Origin: Betaproteobacteria bacterium
GTDB taxonomy: Bacteria; Pseudomonadota; Gammaproteobacteria; Burkholderiales; Burkholderiaceae_C
Assembly: GCA_005882155.1 (NCBI GenBank)
Contig: VBCQ01000338.1
Location: 1 to 7,250, forward strand
Length of the DNA: 7,250 bases
Direction of reading: 5' to 3'
Below the pieces are notes generated by a model that worked only from the letters and a program-made list of their open reading frames with translations, was not told the DNA's origin and did no database searches. A program made the translations under genes and the position numbers. Every line of letters starts with the position of its first letter. The stretch's first letter is position 1. Below, piece by piece: positions 1 to 5,357 of this stretch.

Positions 1-719
1 GAGCTTCGAATGTAGGTGGCCCAGTAGCGCGGCAGTTCTTTCCAGGTCTGCAACACGACCTTCGGATCGATCTTCGCGCTGTGGCCCGAGAAGCTCAGGC
101 CCTCTTCCATCGACAGCAGGATCTCGCCGATGCCGAACAGGCCGATGACCGCGATCAGGAAATCGAAACCGCGCATCAGCTCGGCCTGGCCGAAGGTCAG
201 CCGCAGCTGGCCGGTCACCGTGTCCATGCCGACGGCGGCGAGAGCGAAGCCGAGCGCCATCGACACCAGCGTCTTGAACGGCGAGCCCTTGCCCATGCCG
301 ACGAAGCTGCAGAAGGTCAGCAGGTACACCGCGAAGAACTCGGGCGAGCCGAACTTCACGCCGACGAACGACGAGGTGAACGCGGTCGTCAGCGCCGTGC
401 CGGCGCGGCCTTTCTGCGCCATCGGGTGGCCGTCGAAGGTCGTCGCGACCGACCACGGCTCGCCGGGTATGTTGAACAGGATCGACGTGATCGCGCCGCC
501 GAACAGTGCGCCCCAGTAGATGCACGACAGCATGATGATCGCCGAGGTCGGCGACATCGTGAACGTGAGTGGCAGCAAGATCGCCACGCCGTTCGCGCCA
601 CCGAGCCCCGGCAACACGCCGATGATGACGCCGAGGATGATGCCGACGAACATCAGCCCGATGTTCATCGGCGTCAGGATCACCGCGAATCCGTGCAGCA
701 GCGCGCCGATGGCTTCCAT
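1..719 (-). CDS. tctA: Tripartite tricarboxylate transporter large permease TctA (partial, C-terminus beyond window)
   Basis: This is the large membrane subunit of a TTT uptake system, which moves an organic acid handed over by the TctC receptor using an ion gradient. The 239 residues present start at ATG 719-717, 7 nt after the tctB stop. The N-terminus carries the TctA hallmarks: a GVLPGLGG motif near residues 35-42, IYWGALFGGAITSILFNIPGE near 67-87, then DGHPMAQKGRAG. A second conserved block, KFGSPEFF, follows, and FLIAVIGLFGIGEILLSMEEG lies further on. Compared with family sequences as I remember them, the stretch between SFVG (about 117-120) and KFGSPEFF is only one residue long, where about 20 mostly hydrophobic residues are usual. 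The reading frame stays open through this point. No strong ribosome binding site precedes the start, so translation is probably coupled to tctB. The substrate cannot be told from sequence. Confidence 0.9.
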   Translation of the reverse strand, partial: MEAIGALLHGFAVILTPMNIGLMFVGIILGVIIGVLPGLGGANGVAILLPLTFTMSPTSAIIMLSCIYWGALFGGAITSILFNIPGEPWSVATTFDGHPMAQKGRAGTALTTAFTSSFVGVKFGSPEFFAVYLLTFCSFVGMGKGSPFKTLVSMALGFALAAVGMDTVTGQLRLTFGQAELMRGFDFLIAVIGLFGIGEILLSMEEGLSFSGHSAKIDPKVVLQTWKELPRYWATYIRS

Positions 720-726
720 GTCGGCG

Positions 727-1254
727 TCAGCGCGAGCGGGTGAGCAGGCCCAAGGGCTCGAGCGTGCCCTGGTACAGCGGCACCTTGAACCAGGTCTCGA
801 ACATGAAGAACAACAGCGCGTTGATGACCAGCGCGACGGCGACGCTCTTCAGCCACGAGTACTTGCCGAGCACGATCATGAAGAGGGCAATGTAGATCGC
901 CGACGCGACGTACAGCCCGAGGAATTGGATCGCCAGCACGTACAGCGTCGCCGGCACGAGCACCGACATCACCCGCTTGAGCTGGACCGAGTCGACGAAC
1001 ACCGCCGTTTTCTTGTTCTTGCCGAACAGCGCTTGAACGAAGATGGCGGCGCTCGAGACGCTGATGATGAGCCCGATGTAGAACGGGAAATATCCCGAGC
1101 CCGGTCCGTCGCTGGTCCAGCGGGCGCCGAGCTTGACGCTTTCGACGACGACGACGATGCCGACGACCAGCACGATCGCGGCGACGACCGCTTCGACCAC
1201 GTAGGTCGCGACGCCCGAGCGGCCCGCGCCGTCGGCGGTCTCGTCGTGCGCCAC
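727..1254 (-). CDS. tctB: Tripartite tricarboxylate transporter small permease TctB
   Basis: This is the small, poorly conserved membrane subunit of the TTT system, which works with TctA in the inner membrane. The 175-residue product has about four hydrophobic segments, near residues 19-38, 56-77, 95-128 (long enough for two helices) and 136-152. The GSGYFPFYIG motif near 52-61 and the C-terminal FETWFKVPL are typical of TctB. The start is taken as GTG 1254-1252, 2 nt after the tctC stop. The open frame runs further upstream, but that part lies inside tctC in another frame and has no TctB-like residues, and the first in-frame ATG downstream is far inside the protein. The tight spacing on both sides points to translational coupling within tctCBA. 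The exact start is the main uncertainty. Confidence 0.88.
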   Translation of the reverse strand: MAHDETADGAGRSGVATYVVEAVVAAIVLVVGIVVVVESVKLGARWTSDGPGSGYFPFYIGLIISVSSAAIFVQALFGKNKKTAVFVDSVQLKRVMSVLVPATLYVLAIQFLGLYVASAIYIALFMIVLGKYSWLKSVAVALVINALLFFMFETWFKVPLYQGTLEPLGLLTRSR

Positions 1255-1256
1255 GG

Positions 1257-2258
1257 CTACTTGCCGGCGATGAAGCCGGCCTCGGTCATCAGCGTGCGGT
1301 GCTGCGCCTCTGCGCCCTCGAGCCACTTCGTGAACTGCTCGCCGCTCATCGACGTCTGGTTGAACGCGCCCTTCTCCATGTAGTCCTTCCACTCGGGCGT
1401 GGCGCGGATCTTGTTCGTGAGGTCGACGTAGAACGCGAGCTGCTCGGGCGTCGCGCCCGGCGGCATGAAGATGCCGCGCAGCATCAGGTACTTGGTCGGC
1501 ACATTGGCTTCCTTGCAGGTCGGAATGTCGTACCACGACTGCGTGTCGGTCACCTTCGCCTTGTAGGGCATGCGCTCGTCGTCGAACACGCACAGCGGCC
1601 GCAGCGAGCCGGCGCGCCATTGCGCCACCGCCTCGATCGGGTTGTTGACGGTCGAGTCGACATGGCCGCCGACGAGCTGCACCGCCACGTCACCGCCGCC
1701 CTTGAACGGGATGTAGATGAACTTCGTGCCGGTGGCTTTCTCGAGTGCGACGGTGAGGATCTGGTCTTCCTGCTTCGAGCCGGTGCCGGCCATCTTGAAC
1801 TTGCTGGGGCCCGCCGCCTTCACCGCGGCGATGTAGTCGTTCGCGCTCTTGTACGGGGTGCTCGCGTTGACCCACAGCACGAACTGGTCGAGCGCCATCA
1901 TCGCCACCGGCGTCATGTCCTTCCAGTTGAACGGCACGCCGGTGGCCATCGGCGTCGTGAACAGATTCGACAGCGTGACGACGAGCTTGTGCGGATCGCC
2001 CTTGGCCTCTTTGATCGACAAGAAACCTTCAGCACCGGCGCCGCCCGACTTGTTGACGACGATCATCGGCTCCTTCATCAGCTTGTACTTGATGACGATG
2101 CCTTGCATCAGCCGCGCCATCTGGTCGGCGCCACCACCGGTGCCGGCAGGCACGACGAACTCCACCGGCTTCGAAGGCTCCCACGCGAACACGGGAGTGG
2201 CGGCTGCGAACGCCAGCAGCGCCGCCGCAGAGAAATGCGAAACGAGGTTCTTGCTCAT
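1257..2258 (-). CDS. tctC: TctC / Bug-family periplasmic substrate-binding protein
   Basis: This is the periplasmic receptor of the TTT system, which binds a carboxylate and delivers it to TctAB. The product has 333 residues. A Sec signal peptide covers residues 1-25: SKN, then a hydrophobic core, then a VFA cleavage site before WEPSKPVEF. The mature part begins with the Bug-family phosphate/carboxylate loop VVPAGTGGGADQMAR (35-49). A second signature, PFKGGGDVAVQLVGGHVDS, lies at 184-202. The start ATG 2258-2256 is fixed by an AAGGAG 5 nt upstream and by the signal peptide; an in-frame ATG 34 codons earlier would bury the signal sequence. The gene leads the tctCBA operon. Its leader contains a strong hairpin and, further up, a palindrome, both annotated separately. 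Members bind many different carboxylates, so the ligand is not predicted. The length is normal for the family. Confidence 0.95.
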   Translation of the reverse strand: MSKNLVSHFSAAALLAFAAATPVFAWEPSKPVEFVVPAGTGGGADQMARLMQGIVIKYKLMKEPMIVVNKSGGAGAEGFLSIKEAKGDPHKLVVTLSNLFTTPMATGVPFNWKDMTPVAMMALDQFVLWVNASTPYKSANDYIAAVKAAGPSKFKMAGTGSKQEDQILTVALEKATGTKFIYIPFKGGGDVAVQLVGGHVDSTVNNPIEAVAQWRAGSLRPLCVFDDERMPYKAKVTDTQSWYDIPTCKEANVPTKYLMLRGIFMPPGATPEQLAFYVDLTNKIRATPEWKDYMEKGAFNQTSMSGEQFTKWLEGAEAQHRTLMTEAGFIAGK

Positions 2259-2261
2259 GTT

Positions 2262-2274
2262 GTCTCCTTGTCTC
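2262..2274 (-). promoter_or_regulatory. tctC ribosome binding site within a 13-nt leader shared with phaC
   Basis: The minus strand reads GAGACAAGGAGAC here, with AAGGAG (2264-2269) placed 5 nt before the tctC ATG. The same 13 nt stand in front of phaC at 7042-7054. This decides the tctC start. Confidence 0.75.
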
Positions 2275-2282
2275 AACGCACT

Positions 2283-2314
2283 CTGATTCGGGACCTCAGA
2301 CGAGGTCCAATCAG
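2283..2314 (-). promoter_or_regulatory. Bulged stem-loop in the tctC 5' leader
   Basis: GGACCTC (2291-2297) pairs with GAGGTCC (2302-2308) around a 4-nt loop. The stem continues with CTGATT (2283-2288) pairing to AATCAG (2309-2314), with a 2-nt bulge at 2289-2290. This gives 13 base pairs in all. In the tctC transcript the hairpin would end about 13 nt before the AAGGAG. There is no T-run after it on either strand, so a simple intrinsic terminator is unlikely. It could be an mRNA control or stability element, or a DNA operator. The pairing is seen; the role is inferred. Confidence 0.5.
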
Positions 2315-2346
2315 CCGATGCTGCGACCGGCGATCGGAATTTCAGA

Positions 2347-2360
2347 TTGACCGCGGTCAA
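2347..2360. promoter_or_regulatory. Perfect 14-bp palindrome, candidate operator upstream of tctC
   Basis: TTGACCGCGGTCAA is its own reverse complement and lies about 90 bp upstream of the tctC start, in the gap shared with the divergent tRNA gene. It fits the T-N11-A dyad form bound by LysR-type regulators, which often control TTT operons, but GntR or TetR proteins use similar sites. No regulator gene is in the window. One arm also reads TTGACC, like a -35 box towards tctC, but I see no good -10 at the right distance. Confidence 0.4.
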
Positions 2361-2424
2361 CTTTTCGGAAATGGCGCATCGGGATTGCCCGCATCGCGCG
2401 CAGCATGTCCGACAGGGCGTAGCG

Positions 2425-2430
2425 GATAAT
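2425..2430 (+). promoter_or_regulatory. Possible -10 box for the tRNA-Arg gene
   Basis: GATAAT matches the sigma-70 -10 consensus at five of six positions and lies 34 nt before the tRNA, leaving room for a short leader. No convincing -35 box is seen at 16-18 bp upstream, so the call is weak. Confidence 0.3.
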
Positions 2431-2464
2431 TCCCGGCGCGCAAACGCAGAGCCGAACAGCGCGG

Positions 2465-2539
2465 CTCGCCGTAGTTCAATGGATAGAACGGCCGCCTCCT
2501 AAGCGGCAAATACAGGTTCGATTCCTGTCGGCGGGACCA
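2465..2539 (+). tRNA. tRNA-Arg (anticodon CCT, reads AGG)
   Basis: The full cloverleaf can be folded by eye. The acceptor strands are 2465-2471 and 2529-2535. The D arm is GTTC/GAAC (2474-2489) around AATGGATA. The anticodon arm is GCCGC/GCGGC with loop CTCCTAA, which puts CCT at 2498-2500. The variable loop has 4 nt, and the T arm is ACAGG/CCTGT around TTCGATT. Discriminator A2536 is followed by an encoded CCA (2537-2539). The layout matches E. coli argW arm for arm, with the same anticodon loop. Unusually, the acceptor starts with a C-G pair followed by a U-G wobble. The antisense reading frame through this gene is spurious. Confidence 0.96.
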
Positions 2540-2591
2540 ACCAGAGGTCGAACGGCGTTCCTCGATCGAGACTTCCATCGCCGCCGACATT

Positions 2592-2639
2592 GGCTTGTCG
2601 CGGAGGATCGCAAGCCTTACCATTCAACAATTCGTAAGG
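2592..2639 (+). promoter_or_regulatory. Candidate vapBC promoter/operator: two interleaved inverted repeats
   Basis: Two inverted repeats with 6-bp arms and 13-bp spacers overlap here. The first is GGCTTG (2592-2597) with CAAGCC (2611-2616); the second is CCTTAC (2615-2620) with GTAAGG (2634-2639). Their centres are about 23 bp apart, close to two helical turns. A possible sigma-70 promoter lies within them: TTGTCG (2595-2600), a 17-bp spacer, and TACCAT (2618-2623). The last arm overlaps the vapB ribosome binding site. VapB antitoxins with AbrB folds commonly repress their own promoter through such dyads. The repeats are seen; the promoter and operator roles are inferred. Confidence 0.5.
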
Positions 2640-2646
2640 AGCTGCG

Positions 2647-2868
2647 ATGTCCGAATCCACGATCACCGCGAAGGGCCAGACCACAGTGCCACGCCAGGTT
2701 CGCGAGCGCATCGGTGCAGGTCCGGGCACGCGCCTGGTATGGCATGTCACGCCGGACGGCGCGCTGATCGTGCGCGCCAAGACGCACTCCGTTCTCGAGC
2801 TCGCAGGCAGCCTCAAATCGCCTAAGGGCAAGCGCGTGGCGATCGAAGCGATGAACGCCTGGCGCTAA
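2647..2868 (+). CDS. vapB: AbrB/SpoVT-fold antitoxin, VapB type
   Basis: This is the likely antitoxin of a type II toxin-antitoxin pair. It would bind and block the VapC nuclease encoded just downstream and repress the operon. The 73-residue product has an N-terminal AbrB-like swapped-hairpin DNA-binding domain: ITAKGQTTVPRQVRERIG (residues 6-23) is the signature, followed by GTRLVWHVTPDGALIVR. The C-terminal tail, from about residue 45 (TKTHS-like AKTHSVLELAGSLKSPKG), should be the toxin-binding part. ATG 2647 is preceded by a good GTAAGGAG about 5 nt upstream. The stop is 8 nt before vapC. The length and architecture are normal for the family. A stand-alone transcription factor is much less likely given the adjacent PIN-domain gene. 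Confidence 0.9.
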   Translation: MSESTITAKGQTTVPRQVRERIGAGPGTRLVWHVTPDGALIVRAKTHSVLELAGSLKSPKGKRVAIEAMNAWR

Positions 2869-2876
2869 TTGCCAGG

Positions 2877-3284
2877 ATGGCAGCGCTCGACACCAACGTG
2901 CTGGTTCGCTTTCTCGTCCAGGACGACACCGCTCAACTTGCGACCGCCCGAAAGCTCTTTCGCCGCTGCGTCGACGCGGGCGAATCGCTTTTCGTGCCAA
3001 TCACGGTGTCACTCGAACTCGAATGGGTGCTGCGTTCGAGCTTCGGCTTCGACAAGCCCACTGTGCTGCAGACGCTGTCGCAGTTGTTGTCATCGTTCGA
3101 ACTGCGCTTTGAAGCCGAAGGCGCGCTCGAAATGGCGCTGGCGCATTACGGTCAGAGCACGGCCGATTTTTCCGATTGCCTGCACGCAGCATTGGCCGGC
3201 GTGGCAGGTGAACAGCCGCTTTGGACCTTCGACAAGGCAGCAGCGAAGGTGGATGGCGCCCGCCTGTTGACGGCTCAATCGTGA
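2877..3284 (+). CDS. vapC: PIN-domain ribonuclease toxin, VapC type
   Basis: This is the toxin of the pair: a PIN-domain Mg2+-dependent ribonuclease that, in characterised VapCs, cuts tRNA or rRNA when the antitoxin is degraded. The product has 135 residues, a normal length. It starts with the PIN motif ALDTNVLVRFL, giving the first acidic residue Asp5. SLELEWVL contains Glu47 (and Glu49), ADFSDCLHAA contains Asp97 and Asp100, and TFDKAA contains Asp119. All four acidic positions of the active site are thus present, so the toxin looks intact. The start ATG 2877 has only a weak AGG in front of it, which suggests translation is coupled to vapB, 8 nt upstream. The 3' end overlaps the convergent acetyltransferase gene by 10 bp. 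The RNA target cannot be inferred from sequence. Confidence 0.92.
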   Translation: MAALDTNVLVRFLVQDDTAQLATARKLFRRCVDAGESLFVPITVSLELEWVLRSSFGFDKPTVLQTLSQLLSSFELRFEAEGALEMALAHYGQSTADFSDCLHAALAGVAGEQPLWTFDKAAAKVDGARLLTAQS

Positions 3285-3802
3285 CTGAAATCGAGAAATC
3301 GGACCATCAGCAATTCGTCCGGCTGCACTTGAAGCCTGGCATTCAACTCGGGCGGCGCAGCCGAGAACCCGAGCCTCTCGAGAAGACGCAATGAGCGGCG
3401 GTTGTCGCGCTTGAGCACTGCCGACAGACTGCGAACTTGATACTGGTCGACGAGCTCCGGGATCATCGCCTGCACCGCCCGGCATGCCAACCCTCGACCC
3501 CAATAGGCGCTGGACAGTACGTAGGCAATTGCGGCGCGCCCGTCGGGATGCACGGTCGCTTGAACGTAGCCGATGAGCTTCGCTGTCGGAAGGCGGATGA
3601 CCCAGTTGAGCCATTGTTGCCGGCCGTCCGCAGACCGCCTCGACTCGAGCTTGGTGAAGCGCGCACGCAGCCACGCGAGCGACGGCGGCGGATCGTTCTC
3701 GTACTCGTAGATTGCGGGATCGCTGAGCACGAAGAACATCTCTGCGGCATGCGCGGCAAGCTGCGGCTCCAGCTTGAGTTCATCCGTTTCGATGACGCGC
3801 AT
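3275..3802 (-). CDS. GNAT-family N-acetyltransferase (RimJ/RimL type)
   Basis: This is a predicted cytoplasmic acetyl-CoA-dependent N-acetyltransferase of the Acetyltransf_3 / RimJ-RimL group; the acceptor (a protein N-terminus or a small amine) is unknown. The 175-residue product shows the main GNAT features. The acetyl-CoA pyrophosphate loop is YWGRGLACRA (100-109), preceded by the beta-strand AAIAYVLSSA. The C-terminal motif RDNRRSLRLLERLGF (132-146) contains the usual Asn and Ser. ATG 3802 has an AAGG about 5 nt upstream. The gene is on the same strand as the PHA genes, 57 nt after the lipoprotein gene, so it may be read with them. It converges on vapC and their ends overlap by 10 bp. It is not a TacT-type toxin by context, since no partner antitoxin lies on its strand. 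Confidence 0.87.
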   Translation of the reverse strand: MRVIETDELKLEPQLAAHAAEMFFVLSDPAIYEYENDPPPSLAWLRARFTKLESRRSADGRQQWLNWVIRLPTAKLIGYVQATVHPDGRAAIAYVLSSAYWGRGLACRAVQAMIPELVDQYQVRSLSAVLKRDNRRSLRLLERLGFSAAPPELNARLQVQPDELLMVRFLDFSHD

Positions 3803-3840
3803 GGACCTTCGCGCGAGATGCGGGCTGTCGACGCTATCGA

Positions 3841-3856
3841 TCCCGGCGAACCGGAA
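3841..3856 (-). other. Short stem-loop between lipoprotein and acetyltransferase genes
   Basis: On the minus strand TTCCGG and CCGGGA can pair (one wobble) around a TTCG tetraloop, just after the lipoprotein stop. No T-run follows, so it is at most a weak or factor-assisted end point, or an RNA stability element. Confidence 0.25.
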
Positions 3857-3859
3857 AGG

Positions 3860-4453
3860 TCAGGCTGGCGCCGTTGATAGCTGCCGGCTGATTTGCGCAA
3901 CTTGGCGCTGCGGCGCAGCCGGTGCTTGGCAGCCCTGCGACTGACCGAGACCCTTCAAATAGGCGCGGCGAATCGTCCCTGCGGCGATCGCGGCGGCCAC
4001 GTCTTTCGAGTAGCGCTCCGCGCCACTGAGCTTGCGGACCCAGCCGCGGAATGGCACAACGCCTTCCGCTGCGCCGCGGACGAACCCGACGGCCGCGTCA
4101 CCTGCCGCGCCAACACCGCGCTCGACGAGGCCGGGGTTGGTCGCACTTGGCGGTGTGTCCAAGTCTGCTCCGAGGACGGCATCGAGTGCCTGTATGTCCG
4201 CGGCCAGCGCAGCGCAGGCGAGACTCGATGGCACGCCATACGGCGCCTTCTGAGCCGCCGACAGCACCGCCGGAATGTCGGCACGCACCAGGTTGAAGTC
4301 GCCGAGCGGCGTGACGACGGCTTGCGCGAGCTTCGCGTCTGTTTGAGACGGCGCGACGCTGGCCGCCTTCGATGGCGCTGCTGCAGAGGGAGGTTCTGAA
4401 GTTGCGCAGGCGGCAAGCAACAGGGCGATCAGCGACAGGGCAATGTTTTTCAT
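3860..4453 (-). CDS. Putative outer-membrane lipoprotein of unknown function
   Basis: I do not recognise a characterised family. The 197-residue product starts with a clear lipoprotein signal, MKNIALSLIALLLAAC: two-residue basic start, hydrophobic core and an LAAC lipobox with Cys16. The residue after Cys is Ala, so sorting to the outer membrane is expected. A low-complexity Ala/Ser/Pro linker follows to about residue 40. The region DFNLVRADIPAVLSAAQKAPYG and then CAALAADIQALDAVLGADLD looks conserved and resembles short uncharacterised proteins common in Burkholderiales. A Gly/Ala-rich stretch near 110-130 (VGAAGDAAVGFVRGAAEG) could be a glycine-zipper-like helix. The start is set by the signal; the frame runs 25 codons further up but gives only an Arg-rich shadow of phaZ. 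It begins 10 nt after the phaZ stop, with no clear ribosome binding site, suggesting coupling to phaZ. Confidence 0.8.
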   Translation of the reverse strand: MKNIALSLIALLLAACATSEPPSAAAPSKAASVAPSQTDAKLAQAVVTPLGDFNLVRADIPAVLSAAQKAPYGVPSSLACAALAADIQALDAVLGADLDTPPSATNPGLVERGVGAAGDAAVGFVRGAAEGVVPFRGWVRKLSGAERYSKDVAAAIAAGTIRRAYLKGLGQSQGCQAPAAPQRQVAQISRQLSTAPA

Positions 4454-4463
4454 GGGGCGAAGA

Positions 4464-5357
4464 CTACCAGCTCCGCAGCCGCGGCTCCGCCAAAAACGCC
4501 GCAACCGCCTGCGCCGTCTCGCGCGCACGGGTCAGCAAAAACAAATGCCCGTCGTCGATCACATGCAATCGCGAGTCGCGCAGCAGCCAAGCGAGCAACC
4601 GCGCGTTGAACAACGGCACCAGCGGGTCGTCGCGGCCGGCCATCACGAGGGTCGGATGGGTGATGCGCCAGAGCCAAGGCAAGCTCGACCAGCCGAGGAT
4701 CGCGAGCAGCTGGTAGCGATAGCCGCGCGGATGACCGCCTCGCGCATGGCGCGTGAACAGATCGATCGCGTCGGCATTGCTGCGAAGCTCGCCGCCGTAG
4801 AGCTCGGGCGCGACGCGCTTCATGTAGTCGCGGTCGACATAGCGGCGAGGGTTCAGCATCTTGAGCAGCACCCGCGGGTGGGCCGGCAGCATCAGCGGCG
4901 CGCCCATCGCGGTGGCTGCGAGCACCAGCCGATGGAGCCGCTTCGGGTACTGGATCGCGAACTGCTGCGCCAGGCCACCGCCCCACGACACACCCATCAC
5001 GTCGACGCTGGCGTAGCCCAGCGCATCGAGCAGCCGGTGCGCGAGCCTGGCCATAGCGGGCAAGCGGTAGGGAAACTTCGGCGGCGGTGATTGGCCGGTG
5101 CCGGGCACATCGAAGATCAAGGTCTCGGTGGCGTCGAGTTCGGACATCAGCAAGCCGGCCAATTCGAGATTGGCGCCGACGCCGTTGAAGATCAGCAGCG
5201 GGATGGCAGCAGCTCGGTCCGCACGAGTTCGCCGAGCTGGGCGAATGCCGACGCGAAGCAACTGCTCGTCGATGACGATCGTGCCGATGTGCAGTCCGGA
5301 TTCGGGATCGACTCGAACGTCTTGCAATCGATCGACGGGTCTGCTTGCTTGGGTCAT
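4464..5357 (-). CDS. phaZ: Intracellular medium-chain-length PHA depolymerase (alpha/beta hydrolase)
   Basis: This enzyme hydrolyses stored medium-chain-length polyhydroxyalkanoate at the granule surface, releasing (R)-3-hydroxy acids. The 297-residue product resembles Pseudomonas PhaZ along its length: PLLIFNGVGANLEL (53-66), IFDVPGTGQSPPP (81-93), and the nucleophile elbow GVSWGG with Ser124. LVLAATAMGAPL (144-155), NPRRYV (169-174), GRDDPLVPL with the acid Asp244 (or Asp243), and VIDDGHLFLLTRA with His271 complete the triad. It has about 22 more residues at the N-terminus than I recall for Pseudomonas PhaZ. The start used, ATG 5357-5355, forms an ATGA overlap with the phaC stop, which supports it through translational coupling. 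A general alpha/beta hydrolase is the fallback, but the family-specific blocks and the phaC neighbour make PhaZ the better call. Confidence 0.92.
   Translation of the reverse strand: MTQASRPVDRLQDVRVDPESGLHIGTIVIDEQLLRVGIRPARRTRADRAAAIPLLIFNGVGANLELAGLLMSELDATETLIFDVPGTGQSPPPKFPYRLPAMARLAHRLLDALGYASVDVMGVSWGGGLAQQFAIQYPKRLHRLVLAATAMGAPLMLPAHPRVLLKMLNPRRYVDRDYMKRVAPELYGGELRSNADAIDLFTRHARGGHPRGYRYQLLAILGWSSLPWLWRITHPTLVMAGRDDPLVPLFNARLLAWLLRDSRLHVIDDGHLFLLTRARETAQAVAAFLAEPRLRSW

Noticed and set aside
81..1383. Two plus-strand open frames (81-743 and 520-1383) opposite tctA and tctB
   Set aside because: They are antisense shadows rich in Arg, His, Gln and Asp, while the minus strand encodes clear membrane proteins.
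1299..2429. Plus-strand 376-residue open frame opposite tctC
   Set aside because: It is very rich in Arg, His and Asp/Glu, with no domain, as expected from the antisense of a GC-rich gene; the minus-strand TctC is unmistakable.
2561..2570. 10-bp palindrome CTCGATCGAG downstream of the tRNA
   Set aside because: It is short, has no T-run, and such CG/AT dyads are frequent in GC-rich DNA; it is not enough for a terminator or operator call.
2357..2623. Minus-strand 88-residue open frame across the tRNA gene, containing SRRQESNLYLPL
   Set aside because: It is the antisense translation of tRNA-Arg, a well-known type of spurious ORF. The tRNA folds completely, and no ribosome binding site or family match supports a protein.
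2465..3284. tRNA-Arg plus vapBC as the edge of an integrated element
   Set aside because: No integrase is present and I see no second copy of the tRNA 3' end in the window, so tRNA proximity alone does not support an island.
3275..3802. The acetyltransferase as a GNAT toxin of a TacAT-like pair
   Set aside because: No ribbon-helix-helix or other antitoxin precedes it on its strand, and its sequence fits RimJ/RimL enzymes; vapBC is convergent and already a complete pair.
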